Below are positions 1-13,900 of a stretch of DNA of 64,000 bases, in pieces. The stretch covers positions 1,302,001 through 1,366,000 of the forward strand of contig JAIWNF010000002.1 of the NCBI GenBank assembly GCA_025093555.1, written 5' to 3'. This DNA is from Circinella umbellata. Taxonomy: Eukaryota > Mucoromycota > Mucoromycetes > Mucorales > Lichtheimiaceae. The translations under genes were made by a program, and so were the position numbers. Position 1 is the first letter of the stretch. Every line of letters starts with the position of its first letter. The notes under the pieces are model-generated. The model saw only the letters and a program-made list of their open reading frames with translations, did not search any database and was not told the origin of the DNA.

Positions 1-3000
1 TTGTATCAGAAGGAGTTCTCAACAAACAGAATGTGTCTATTGACCTTATTTTAAATGTCAGTGTAGGATAAAATGCATTTCTATTGTTCTCTCATACGTT
101 TTTCTTATTCATAATATTACCATGTTAATATAAAATAATTTTATAAAAAAAATCCCCCTTTTATCTACAAGCTTTTTGGGTTGTATACTCAACTTTCTTA
201 CCTCCACCTAAAGCTTTGAGGTGGAGGGGGGAAACCACCTTATAATAGGGTCAATATAAGGATTTTGATCAAACATGGTCCAAACTTCATGATATCATGA
301 TTAAAAAAAACATCAATCGAAGAAAATTGGAAATTGGCGTGTACTGTATTTCGTAGATTTTTTGGTTACTGTTCGTTTCTCTCTCATTCTTTCTAATAAC
401 CATTACTACATATATAGCTTGCTTGCAAGAGAGGAAGCGCCAGATCAGCGGCAAGCTATTTTGAAAAATTAAAATTCGTAACGCAAAACGAATACGAAAA
501 GAAAATAATTCGTGTGTTTGAAAAAGTGTATGTCATCAACCTAACTGTCTGATAAGGGCTAAAGAAATAATGTTTTCCGTATACTTGTATATTATTACTA
601 TTATTATTTGATGGGGGATATTTAGTATTCACACTTGTCAGTGGTAATTGTAGCGTTATAAAGCCCTTTGCGCCCTCGGGCTTGATAAATGCCTTATTAC
701 CACTAGCGCGGGAGATAACTCAGTTATATAACGAATAAATGGACCAATTATGATTACTTGGTAAACATTTAAGGCCCAATAACTAACGCAATGTTAGCAA
801 TCAACAGATCGCTGTTACGCTTAAAGAGGTAAATGCCTTGTTATTATCATTACTATCATATTAAAAAAAGGAGAAAAGAGAGCTACTTATACTGATCTAC
901 TCCCAACCTATATTTTTAGCGACGAGAGTGTTACCAGCATCAATACTCAAATGAAGAATGAATCATATGACAGCACTCATTTGATTGGTTCAAGATTGAT
1001 CTACGTTTTGTCTATGATATGGACAATGATGAATTCGATGTTGATCCTGGAACTGTAAAAAGAATGGGGCGTTGTGTGATACTCTATTGAGATCCTATTG
1101 AGATCCTGCTGATCTTTGGGATATCATTGGGATATCAGCAGCATGCTGTTTTTTCTTTTCTCTTCTTTCTTTTTATATAGAAAGAAAGAAAAAATTATTA
1201 TACCCTATGCGGTTTAATACATTTCGCATTGAATGATAAAGCACCGTCAAATGCCAGTGACTAGATAATTCAATTGTGTGGTTCGTGCAGACAAATTTCG
1301 ACTGTACATATGATCGGTGTTGGGTTGTATACAGGTGCATTACAAGGAAAATTCGATTTCCAACATTGATCACTGATTTGGAAACAGTGACTTCTACATC
1401 CTGTATGCTAATGACTATGATTGTAAGCTATATTATCTGATGAGTACATCGTCTTACTTTTTTTTACTTTATAATAGATCCAAATGGAACGTCATGAACA
1501 AATAATCAAGAATACAAATACAGAATTAGAAAATCGAAGACGCTCAATGGGAAAAAATAATAATCAATTGGATAATTCGTTGCCTGCTCATTCATTTTCT
1601 GACTCCATGAGACCTACCTGGTATTCCCCCCCCCGCCGAGGGATGATGTTGGTTGCTCACGAATCCCAAGAGGATTATTTGGCTTTGGTAATAGCCAGTA
1701 TGACCATTAAGAAGAAGCAGCCGCAGCAGCAGAGATTTCTTGTAGTAATAACTCAAGCCATATTTGTCTGTGTCCCAGTTGACATAGATGAATATGGCTT
1801 TTACAATCAAAACGGTGTTTGGAGAAATGTATATAACAAGGTTGAATATAAAGAACATACACTAGCAACCAAAGAAAAGTGATATTTCAAACAAACATAG
1901 TAATACCACATCTTCCGCCTCTTCCCTCTTCATATGCAAACTCTGTAGGTGTAAATACTAGCCTAGTGATCGTTTGAACCAGTGTTTTTATACCCTATTT
2001 TAATTTTTCAGTATTAATTCGTTCTTTTAGGCTGAAATTTACTACTTTATTTATTGGAAGACTACTTTGATCTGCGCCTGTGGGCATGTGGTCACTTCCT
2101 TGCGGTACATTGGGAGTTGATGCACTACCCGAAAAAACCCCGTAGGGAGAAAAGTTAATTTGGTGAAGGATGGAGAAGAGAAAAAAAGGCAAAGGTAGAT
2201 AATTTGCTCTTTTATTGCTAAGCTATTCTAAATAATATATATATAAATACTTTGATCTTTGGTGTAAATACATAATAGCTTGGTGCACAATGGTCTTGAC
2301 TTGTATCCATTGTACTATTGGCTAGTACATGCCTTATTTTTTGATATTTTCTTATGTGATATTCATCTCCACTACACCTTCATCTCCCTCTCCCTGCATT
2401 TATCACACACAAACTCTATATGGGTTTAACTGTCCCAGTAAGTGAGAAACAATGATAATAATAACAACATATGTCAAACTTTTTTTTTGATAATAATAAT
2501 AGCCTACGAGTATACAATATAAATAAAAAAACATCTTCGATCAATCAGAATATATAAAAAAAATGTTGTTAAATTCTTTGACAGGCCTAAAACTCGTATT
2601 TTTAGTCACCCCTTAAAAGTTTCACTAATAGTAATTTTTTTCTAATTATACACTGCTGCTGTTTTATTAAGCCATTTTATTATTTACCAATTTCAATAAA
2701 ACAAAATACGAGTGAACTACAGATATGCACTTTTAAATTCACTTTTGAAAAAGTAAAAAATGCCGAAGATTCGTCATCCATAAAATCTTCATCGCTTGTC
2801 AATAAGAGTAACAGCAATACTATTATTAATAAGACTTTTTCGTTTTTATTGTTATCAGGTTATAAACCTGAATTACTAAGTTTTAGAACCACTGCTCTCT
2901 CCCATTCTATTTTCCCATTCTCGATCTAGTAGAAGAATTTTAGCTTACAACACGATGATGAAAGTCAGCTGTCAATTACCTCCAATTCATTGTGTGCCAA

Positions 3001-4005
3001 ATCGATCACATGACGTTTTCCACTACCAAAATATACTGTGTCAAGAAAATTGGCTCTGTGTAATCATGATAGTTCTTTCTTTGCAATTGCAAAATCTTTT
3101 AAAAAAATTGTATAAAATAAACTTTTATATTTTTAACTTTAACATTGACAACTGCTCTACTTAAAACCGTTGTGTAGCCATAGTACAAGATGGAGCTGAA
3201 AATGGTTACACCATGAACAGTCGTGATGGTTCAACGCTGGTGTATAAATTATTCACTTTTCTCCCTCCTTATTTTTTCGTATGCACTACAACAAGAATTG
3301 CATCTCCCTGGTTACGTCGTTATTTGGTTTGACTTTTTTCAGTGATTTTTATGAATACAACGGTGATTTATAAAAGACTGCTTTTAGGAATTCTGCACTA
3401 GTAATAGAATATTTAATATGCAAAGTTACAAAAAGTATCCAATTACCCACTAATGCGGTATTTGTTTTGTCAAGTAAATCTACTTGCTATGTACTTGATG
3501 AATATAGTAAAAACACATAATAACGCGGAGTAGCCGATTGTTGAAACCACGAATCATTTTCTCGTTCACTCTATTTATATATCCATATATATTTATAAAG
3601 AGACCACATAATATCTTTATCAGCTTATTCGGTTAATAACATTCATACCGACTATTGAATAGGCTCAAATTAAAAGAAGATATAGCGAGGACTTTAACCT
3701 GGTAAAGAAAGGATTAGGATTCATTTTAATTCAGCAAGGGATAAGAATAAAAAAAACACAAAAAATTATGAACCTCCCTATTATATGCGGAATTTCAAGT
3801 TCGACACCAAGAGACAAACTAAAAAAGCTTGGGCTGGACCTCTCCTGTATTTTTTTTTTCGTACCTCTTTTTTTTTAATTCTCTCTTTCTTTCTGGTAAA
3901 AGGAGCAAAAGAGAGAAAAAATAATACTGTGGACAATTTTGAATTATTTATATAATAAAAAGAATTGCATACATATATAAACAGCCATAAAAATAAACAG
4001 CAACC
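1..4005. other. AT-rich intergenic region, no confident gene
   Basis: No open frame here has the look of a conserved protein. The longest, 1484-1882 (+), follows a possible intron (donor near 1421, acceptor near 1480), but the product is not recognised and could be the tail of a decayed gene. A GC-rich hairpin lies at 201-227. The last few hundred bases before 4006 are the 5' flank of the coiled-coil gene. Confidence 0.6.
201..227. repeat. Short GC-rich perfect hairpin
   Basis: CCTCCACCT and AGGTGGAGG form a 9-bp stem around an AAAGCTTTG loop that is itself nearly palindromic. It stands out in very AT-rich surroundings. Related hairpins built on an AAGCCC/GGGCTT theme occur near 660-686 and 14354-14376, so these may be scraps of one repeat family. 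Function unknown. Confidence 0.5.
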
Positions 4006-5863
4006 ATGCTTAGTTCGGACGATCCACATACAACAATGTTCGCTGCAGGTTCGAAAGATAAACAACAATACCTCCAACCTAGTGAACAAGATAAATCTTC
4101 CAATGCACCAAAGAAAAAGTCCATGGAACGTATATCAAAACTATTTCAAAAAAAATCCAAAAAGCAATCCATGCCACCACCACCACCTTCTTTATTAACA
4201 CCATCTTTTTCATCCATATCCTTATCATCCTCAAACTATGACCACCAACAACCTCAAAACAACCAACATTATTCAACACCCCCTACGGTTAGTAGTACAA
4301 AAAGTTCTACTAGTAAACGATCGAGTAGTTTACGTATTCCGTTCAGAGGAGTCATGGGAGGAAATGACAATGACTCGGAAAAGCAAAATGACATGGCCAA
4401 TGGTTCTACTCAACAAGCACAACACCAACGTACATCCGAAACTCGTTCTTCAATTGATAATTCACCCTTTAGTAAACAAGATTCTTCTTCTAATTTAAAT
4501 GATAACTCTTCTATAACCTCCAATTCTGTTAAAACAGGTAAAACTTTTTTTTTTCTTGTTAGAATGTCAAATGCGATTTAACTCATATATTGTATTGTCT
4601 GTAGAAAATAATAATATAGATGGTCAAGATGGAGATAGAACATCCATTAATGTCACACCACCATCACCTTCTTCAAGGCAACAAGATTGTACTAGTAGTA
4701 ATAGTAGCGAAGCCCCCGTTAGTGCTGCTGTAGGAGAAAGAGCAGGGTCACCACAAGTAACACAACCAACAGGAACAACAGCAACCGTCAAACGAACAAT
4801 GTCAACTCGGAGCACAGCAACAAACTCTTCTGCCGCAGGCGGCACCAAAGGAGCTTGTGTAACAAATTCTCTTGTGGCACCATTAAGAGCACAACTCGAA
4901 CGTCAAAAACGAGTTCTCGAGCATTTACAAGTCGAACATCAACAGTATGAAAAAGATAATAAAGTTCTATCAGATCGGATCGATACATTAGATGCAAAAA
5001 ATAAGCAACGAACACAAGATACAAACCAATTACGAGAAAATTTTAATGAATATTTAAAGGGACTTCGAGCTACAGACGATGATATTGACAGCGTGGGAGA
5101 AAAAATCAAAAAATTAAAAGAAGGGATTCATGACCTGACCCAGATATTGGTGGAACAAGGTGATGCTGAAGTGGCAACCAAAGCATTACGTACATTTTGG
5201 TTGAATCTGAATGAAGCTATTGTCGATATGGGCAATCCTTTACCCAAACCCCGATTGCAAATGTTGACTGAAAAGTTCATGATGGATGTACTTGTACAAA
5301 ACTTGAATTTAATGGCATTTCCTGGTGTAGAGAATGTGGAAGAATATAATCGATTACAATACTGGTTAGAGGATAACATTAGTGACCAACAAGCATTCTT
5401 TCCAGTACGACTACGTCAAGAAGTTGCACTTGTGGTCATCAAGAAGGAAATGGATAAAGAAAGTGATGTATATCGTTCACGACATTCAGCATTGCAAAAT
5501 AATTGGAAATATTTATACAGCGGAATTGTCAAGGCATATCCATTCGTGTATCAGCATGATAAAACAGAACCAGATGTACGGAAACATTATGGAGCCAAGG
5601 TTCAGATACTGGTCGATCAAGCCATACATCTTGGGTTAGCAATTAAGGGTCAAGAATTGGATGTAACAGCTGCTGCAGTATCTGAAGGTGAGCAGGAGTT
5701 TGATCCAGAAAATATGGAGGATGAAGATGGACAAACGTCGGGTACAGTTGGGTTCTGTATATGTCCTCCGTTTGTGGTAGGAAATCCTGCCCCTATAAGA
5801 ACTTTGATAAAGGGTCGCGTACTCTGTGCTTCTTCGCCCTCAGAAAGTCTTACATCAGAATAA
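4006..5863 (+). CDS. Coiled-coil protein of unknown function
   Basis: Two exons, 4006-4537 and 4605-5863, join in frame (phase-1 intron, GTAAAA..CTGTAG) to give 596 aa. The first ~250 residues are low complexity, rich in Ser, Asn, Pro and Gln, with a basic patch near residue 35 (KKKSMERISKLFQKKSKK). From about residue 265 a heptad-like coiled coil begins at APLRAQLERQKRVLEHLQ and runs some 90 residues. It is followed by a helical globular domain (around WLNLNEAIVDMGNPLPKPR) and an acidic stretch (EFDPENMEDEDG). The C-terminus ends in a short segment around IRTLIKGRVLC. I recognise no catalytic motif and no named family. The layout suggests a cytoplasmic scaffold or cortical protein, which is inference only. 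Start chosen as the first ATG of the open frame. Confidence 0.8.
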
Positions 5864-8536
5864 AAATAAAACATCCTTCTCCCATATGCACCCCCTTCTT
5901 CATTTTCCGTTTTTATAACTAATTCCTTTTTTCCTCCTACTCAAAGTTACCCCCGTCACCTCTTTTGTGTTGGAATATTTAATGTAAAATCGAATTTTAG
6001 CGATGAATATACTTCGTCTCGATAATGAAAAGTGCCATCTGAAATCATGTGGTTATTTTAATATCATATTATTATCATTGGTGTATATGTATATATATAT
6101 ATGTGGGTGGGTGTGGGAGACCAATTAAAAGAAATGTCTATGACAAGATTCTGCAGTATTTTTTTTGGCCACCTTAAAAGCTATATTTTTTTAAGAAACC
6201 ACGTATTACGATTTTCTAATGATTAATATAATTTCAAGCTAAAAAAAAAACTATATACTTTCTGTACATACTTACCCATCAAGTAATAAATCTTAAAATT
6301 TGCATGATTTTTTTTTTTTTTTTTGGCATTTGATCTACAAAAAATAAAAACTTTTAGAGTTATCAGAATATGATCCCAGTTACTTCTTGTGTGACAAATG
6401 GGATGGTCGGAGCAATTTTTTTCTATATTGGGTAAACTTAAAATGATGCATACAAATTTAATTGACAAGATATAGTAGGGCTACGTTAAATCCACAAGCC
6501 CTGTTTCTAAATGATATATACAAATATCCGCAAGAGGCTCCACACAAATATACAACTCTAAATAACATACACTTCCCTTTATCGGAATTGTCTTTTAGTA
6601 GTCAAAAAAATACAAAGAGCTTGCCTTGGGTCCACAGAACCCGGTATGAATGATATGAAGGTTAAGCTCGGCCTATGTGTTGTATAGCGCACCATTTTTC
6701 CACCTACTAGAATAATATTAACTCTATTTATTGCTGCTTTTGTTTAAAAAAAAGAAAAGGGAGAACAAAGAGCAATAACTTACTTTTAAGGTATATACTA
6801 ATATTTATACTTATCGCACTATTGTTGTTATTTTAAAAAATTGGTGTATGTTATTCAATTAAACTTTTTAAATACTCTAAAAGAGCTTCTTAGAATTCTA
6901 TATCAAAGAGTCGGTACCTTTGTTATTACCACTATTGGTAACACAATTGAACTCCAATCTTGTTTTTAACAAAGAGGCAGAATATTACACTTTTATGCAA
7001 TAATAATAGAAATACATATAATTATATGTACATACTTGTCTCTTATTTCATATCTATTATTACATAACTACAAACAGATATATGCACAAATGTACTATAA
7101 AGACAGTATCCATATATGTACGCTCATATAAACACATGAGGTGTGTTCAAGATAGATAATCTAATGATGACGATTAAAAAGAATATTATTATATCGTTAA
7201 ACAGTTTACTTTTTTTTTGCTAAATTTGACAACAATACTGCTGTTCTAACTAGTTAGCTGTTCTACCTTACATTTGTGTCAGGTCAAAATCTTTCTATTG
7301 ATATTACTAATATCAAGCCGCCAGGTACTATAAGCACTTAGACAACTAGTAGATCATTGTTATTTTTATGAACTGTAACTGGTTTAAACGGGAGAAACAG
7401 TGGCTTCTTTTCCGGCTTATAATTTAATAACGTTCCATTTTTGCCTGTCATGAGAATTAAGAAAAGTCGTTACACTTGATAGATAATTAATGTCACTCAG
7501 CGAAAGAGAAAAAAATCAGATAAAAATAGTTACTAAGCAGGTTACATGAAAAAAAAAACAGTATATATAGAACAGAACACTTTGATAAGAACAAGAATTT
7601 CTATAAGAGAAAAAAAACTGGTAAACAGAAATTTGCTTCTAACTTATATTGATTGTATTTTGTTATTATTTATGCAAGATATGAAACGATTTTTTTATTT
7701 GATCTCTAGCGTAATCTATATAGTTCACCCCCAACATACACATGCACACATACACATACGTTCTTTTTCTCCTATTCCGTATGGTTTTTTTTTCTAGTTC
7801 ATGAAACAATCATTATATATAAAATAATAATCGTTAGGACGTTAAACTTTAGTAAAAAGGTTAGTACACGCTGAGCCTGTATATTTTTACATGTGGACAG
7901 TGTCTAATAATCTATTGGCTGAATGAAATCATTTCTCTAATTTATGGGTGTAAAAAAAAAAAGGTTATATTTCTATGATATCTAATTTTATTTTTTACTA
8001 TTATTCAAGACTATTATTTATAATAAGGCGTAAAACAAAACAATAAAAAAAGTGATAACGTTTTAGAGATATTTCTTTGACTAACGTGCAAAAGAAAATG
8101 TGGACGGGTGAGTAATTACCACAAACTATTGAAGCATGAACTAAATTGTACAATTGATAATATATATATATATATATATATTAGCATAATATAACAACCT
8201 CAAAAAGTAAAAAAGAACAGTGAAAACGTCAGGAATTTTTTTATGTAAAAAATGATTTTGACTTTTATATGTAAATCATAAAACGTAATCGATGAGTGGC
8301 AGGGAACCATATATGGAGAAAAAATTGGCATGTACAAATTGGAAAGATATGACTGGGTATAATAATAGAGAGCTAATAGCTATAAGAAAGAATAAACACA
8401 TATATAAAGAAAAGTATTAAGAAAGAACTGCTTTCACATATGGACAAAGGAAAAGAAAGAGACAAATGTTGAATAATAAAACGAGAGCGTGTGAATGAAA
8501 GATATTAAGATACTAAAAGAAAAGAAAATTATTATA
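5864..8536. other. Intergenic region without a visible gene
   Basis: AT-rich sequence between a plus-strand gene and a minus-strand gene, so it holds two 3' flanks and probably nothing else. Small open frames at 6223-6653 and 7546-7797 are low complexity and look non-coding. A (TA)n run sits at 8161-8181. Confidence 0.6.
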
Positions 8537-10478
8537 TTAACACAAAATATTATTAAGGCTCATATGCTTTGTTTGATGTGGCTCTGTTGTTGGCCTTGGT
8601 GTTAATGTAGGTGTAGGTAATGATGAAGGTGAAAATTGTTGCTGTTGTTGATCTTCATTCCAAGAATTTGTTGGTGAAAAAACTGGTGAGGTTCCTGGAC
8701 TACTAATAACACTACCATTACTACCTCGCGGCTGATACATGGGTGATGGAAGTGTTGTATTAGTTGATGTCCATTCTTGCTGTTGTAATGATAAAGGCGA
8801 AGGAATTGGTGTTGCAACCATTTTATTGCTTGCGAATAATGTACCAGCCTTAATAACATCAATTGGCTTAATACCTCTTTGGTCGTCAAACCCAGTAGAT
8901 GAAGGATTTTCTTTTTGTGTTGACTCTTCGTCTTGTTGTAATGGCAATTTTGGTTGTGGACTCAAGTATATTACTATATATATAAAGAACAATGGTCGAG
9001 TGTAAGTGAGAAGAATATATATAGTATATGTGTGTGGGAGAGCAAAATAAACGAAGGAAAGGGAAAGAAAACAAACAGATCAATGACAAAAAGTATAAAC
9101 AGCTTCTTGTTACAGTTGAAGGTATGTACATATGTTTTTAAAGGGAAAAATGGAATATATACTCTTCTCACTTACCCTCTTCGTCTGGGCTTACTCGACT
9201 ATCACCTTGTTGCTGCTTATTGTGTTGTTGTTGTTGTTGTTCTGGTGATGTGCTGACACTGCTACTACTTCCATCATCAGTACTATTCCGTCGTCGTGTT
9301 CGCTGATCGTTATTATTATTAGTACTTTCAGTAGGTGATTTACTGTTATTATTATTGCTATGAGTGCTCCCGTTACTACTACTATTATTGACTGAAAACT
9401 GAGTTGTAAAAGCCTCCACTTCTTTAGGGACCATCGATCTCGGTACTTTGGCCATTTTTAAATTGACGTGAACACTGTCTTCGCCATCTAATCGTGCAAC
9501 AATATCTTTAAGATAGGTTATATAGTCAATCGCGCTCTGCAAAACGGTCATTTTATGCAAATGTTCTTGATTTGCACATGATGGTATAAGTTGTCGTAAT
9601 TGTAAGATTTTATCGTTAATTCTTTCTCGTCGACGTCTTTCGATAGCGCTGTGAGATAATTTTCGAGCTTGTTCACGTTGATCTGCAGTACTTGTAATTG
9701 AATTGTCGCGTCCAACACTACTTGTTGCTGTTAAGGACGGTGATGCAGATGGAGCTGCGGCAATAGGAAGTGCAAAAGGATGATAAACATGATGGTAGTC
9801 AGCTGTATTGGTCGTATTAGGATGAAGCTGTGGAGACGTAAAAGTGGATCCTCCTCCACCGGCGGTTATCGGTGTCGTTGTTGATGCTGTTGCAGATTCA
9901 TTGATTGTTGAAGAAGAATTTGATGACGATGAGCTTGTTGATGACGAGAATGTTTCTACTGTCCCTGGTGTTGACACAGATGTAGCACCTACTGTTGACG
10001 CCGCTGCTAACTTTGGTAAAATGCGCGTCGCATTACTACCACTTCGTGGTCGGGAAGCAGAAGTGGGAAGCGGAGACTGGGGTGCGATCGGCGGTTGAGG
10101 AGGAGACCCAACTGGTAAATAGAATGGACCAGCGTGATACAAGGGATGGTAATAAGGTGACTGAACCACAGCCAAATGATGGGGGTGATGTGGAGGATAA
10201 GACAATAATGGTGGAGGTAAAGCCATCATTGTAGGTTGTGGTTGCGGCGTTGTAACAATACTGGAAGGGGTAGTAACAGTAGTTTCTTCTTGTTGTCTCC
10301 CTCGTTTACTGGCTGGTTCTTCAATATCATCAACATGATTAGGTTGTTGTAACGGAGATGACGTGTTATTAGTAGAAGAGTCCCCTATTTCTGCTAGGGA
10401 CGGGTTTCGTCGTTTCTTAGGAGGAACTGTAGAAGAAGATGTATTATTATTTACAGCCTTGTGCGTATTCGAAGACAT
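8537..10478 (-). CDS. Basic helix-loop-helix (bHLH) transcription factor
   Basis: Minus-strand exons 9176-10478 and 8537-8973 join across a 202-nt phase-1 intron (GTAAGT..ATAG) to give 579 aa. The bHLH domain spans about residues 266-330: basic region HSAIERRRRERIND with H276, E280 and R284, then the loop and a second helix ending YITYLKDIVARLD. The His-Glu-Arg triad is the class B signature, known to read CACGTG E-boxes. A basic patch PKKRRNP near residue 20 could be a nuclear signal. The rest is Ser/Thr/Asn/Gln-rich, with a His/Pro-rich stretch near residues 95-115 and a Pro/Gln-rich tail, typical of fungal activators. Homologous fungal factors govern metabolism or development; the exact target set cannot be told. 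CACGTG sites lie upstream. Confidence 0.9.
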
Positions 10479-10769
10479 GAGAGGCTAGAACGATTTATGT
10501 AGAAGAGTATTTGACAGTACGATAAACAAAAGAAAAAGGAAAGAAAAAGAGAGATGAAAAAAGAAAAAAAAGAGGTGAGAGAAAACACAGAAAAAAGTAA
10601 AATGTTGGATAAGTCTAAAAAAAATAACTCGAGGGGAGAAGTGGTGGTGGGGGGGTTATAGAGAAGAGAGAAAGTGGGGGAGGAAGTAAGAAAGGTAAGA
10701 AATATAAAATAACCCGCCTTCAAGGAACGGTCAGTGCTTAACTTGCCAATCGTGAGTAGGATGTCTCGG

Positions 10770-10775
10770 CACGTG
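10770..10775. promoter_or_regulatory. CACGTG E-box upstream of the bHLH gene
   Basis: A perfect palindromic CACGTG lies 292 bp upstream of the bHLH start codon, with a CCAAT box (ATTGG on plus, ~10783-10787) next to it. A second CACGTG is at 11165-11170. This is the site preferred by class B bHLH proteins, so self-regulation is possible but unproven. Confidence 0.45.
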
Positions 10776-10930
10776 TAGCTCTGATTGGACCCATTCCGAT
10801 GGAAAAAGAAACATTTGCAACCACATTTTGCTCCCTTTATCATTTGGTCCTTTGGGTTTACTCCCCCCATCCCTTTAATTCGCACATCTCTTTTTTTTTC
10901 TCCTGTCTCTATCTGTATATCCATCTTCAT

Positions 10931-13900
10931 AATTATCTTATAAGTTACAATACATATTAATAATGTACCAGCTATTACCTTTATATGTATGTGTATTTCT
11001 ATCCGGGCAAATCATAATTCGCCCATGACCCCACTCACATTCATCGGGCAGGGTCCGAAAAAGGAGATCATGCCTATTCCAAACCAGCCAATGCTCACCT
11101 AATTTGCTGCCCACGCCCTCTCACGCTGCCTGTTATTTCAAGTTATACCTTGATTTTGTGCCATCACGTGTGACTTAAAAGAAAACCTACTTTGATCTAC
11201 GTTGCATTGAAAGTGATATTATTATAATATTGTCCTTGCACCACCAACAAGCTCTTTTTGTTTTATTCCATTGGTGGCAAAAATAATAAAAGTGAAAATT
11301 ATTGTCTTTTAATTTTTTTATTTATTTTTTTTACAAAACCCGTAAATGGAATCATCTCGTGTGTATTGTCACAATAACCCATCCACCTTAAATTACCGAC
11401 GATGATTCGCTGAAATATATGGTCATGTGCTGCACTAGAAAAAGAGGAACTTTTCCAGCCAATTTTTTTTTTGTTTTTTGATGTCAAACATTAAAAAACA
11501 GTGCTCTTAGGCCAATTCTTTTGTGCACGCACTGATTTTGTGTGACATTCATACTATTGACTTTATCTTAAAAAAAACAAAAATAGGAGCAATATTCTGA
11601 ACAAATGAATCAAGTCCTTTTTCAATTCAATCAAAAAGATGCCAAATCTCGATGTAAAAATTGTCAGCTGTTGTTATGAAAGTAAACGATTGAGTTAAAC
11701 AAAGAAGCCTTTTTGTCATTCTACTATTGTTCTGTTTTAGAAAATGGCATTTGTCACTGCCAATTATTAACTATTTTCATTTGAAATTTTGGAACGAAAG
11801 AATCATATTCACAATAAACTATATTGTGAGCTACACTTCTATACCTTAGGGCAGATCAAGATGTGAAGGGGCAATATTAAAGAAGAGATGTTCTTTTTGG
11901 TGTATCAATAAGTCAAGCCTTGCATACCAATTTTTGTATTATTTTAGTGTGTGAAATTTGAGCACATACGGCAACATATAAAACCGGTCAAGATTATACA
12001 TACGAATACTCTACTATTCTATTACTATTATTACTATTAGTACGTAATTTTACATTTTGGTGTACAAATATTTACATATTCCAGGTTACCCTTACTTAAA
12101 AATCAACTTTTGCGTTTGTGGGCTCTCCAGTTTCGTCAAAATGGATTTTTCCAATCACAAGGATCGAAGAAATAATCTGCCAAACCCTATAACGCTTCGA
12201 ACGACGGTCAAATGACCGTAATGTTGCCTTTATAATTATAAATTGCCAAGAAATATATTCTCACATATGCAACACCTCTTTCTAGCGATAGTCAATGAAA
12301 AAAAATTAGCTTATTCTGTACCATCTGGACCAATGCAATGAGAGTGTCAACAAGTACGCTGATAACAATAAATATCACATAGTCATTGAAAATTTCTATT
12401 TTTTACTTGTTCAATGTTTATATCATAAGACCATGGTGCTCTCCCTCATTTCGGCTATTTGTTCCGTTGATTCGATGAAGTTGATATAATAAAGTTACAT
12501 TTGCATAACTATTTATAATTGTATCCGACCTAACCAAATGATTCTTTGAGCTTTTATTTTTTAATCTTCTAAGTAGAAGATTATTAGCAATTATAATATT
12601 CTAAGCTGTTATACTTAGATTTATGTAATAAATAAATAAATACTAACCCTGAACACTTTTATGGTATGATCAGAACCCTTGTTATCATTCCACTGTATTT
12701 TTTTCCTCTCTTTATATTGACTTTCCATGCAGACATGTAACTTAATTATTATTACATCCCTCGGTAGCTGCACAAAATAGTACATAACACTCCTCATAAA
12801 ACAGAAACAAAACAATAATAAAATAGAATACCATGTGCCCTCTACAAAGATAGAAGGTCATATGTTGACATATGGTTTTCTATTTCATAGCTAGTACATC
12901 ATGCAGCTAGTACATCATGCATAGGAATGCTGGTCGTCATTTTAAAATATAACAGCTAAGCTTTGATGTATAATACTCCAATGCAGAATATTTTCTCGAT
13001 TACATACATTATTTTGTATTTAATACTTTCTTTTTTCTTTTTTGGTTTATTTGGGAAAGCAAATACTTGGGAAAATTGTGATGAATGGGACACATGCTGA
13101 GCAATTTATTATATAAATATAAGCATGCTGTACCGATTCCCTTTAAAGGCCTGAATTCTATAAAGTATATACACAGTTACGAACTTGCAGTCAAGTGTAT
13201 TATTGATACTTTTTTATCTTAAAAATACTACTATTTGGGACGCTCTTATTCTTTTTTGACAAGTAAAACATACACAATGCTTAAAATCTATGTCAATAAA
13301 TAAAGGATTTTTGGTCACAAATGTCAGCTATCGTCAATTTGCTGACTGAACTATTATAAAAAATGTTCTACTTTTATACTCATGTTTTCTTTACTCTGTC
13401 ATCAAATAATGCCTCCTAAAAATAAAGTTTCATGATGTATTCATGAAAACCCGATTTCTAACAAAAATCATTGTAACGTTACCAAACCCAAGAGTAGCCA
13501 TAATAAGAATGGGTTATTAGGTAAAAACTATATAACTATAAATAATGCAGGATACTATACATATATACATTGTAGCTACATTTATATTGTATTTAAATAC
13601 AATATTTTTCTTATATAACGGCGAATCAGAAAATCATTTTGAAGCATCTCAGATTTAAATTGTTTTTGTTTTTATAATCAATATAACTGATGTTACCTAC
13701 CAAAGTTATAGATACATGTTGTTTGGTCATCACAATTTACTATATATTATGTACATATGTATATCTATAAAGTTCTTACATCAAGATTTACGATGATATA
13801 CAGCAGGCGTCAATGCTGAAATAAGAAAAATCAAGGTAATCTTCTCTTTCATCCCTTGAATGTCACGAAAAAGCATACATCACATGATACTTCAGATCAA

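Noticed and set aside
10451..10930. 159-aa minus-strand frame upstream of the bHLH start
   Set aside because: Overlaps the bHLH start in another frame and dissolves into Phe/Ser/Leu low complexity; treated as 5' UTR/promoter.
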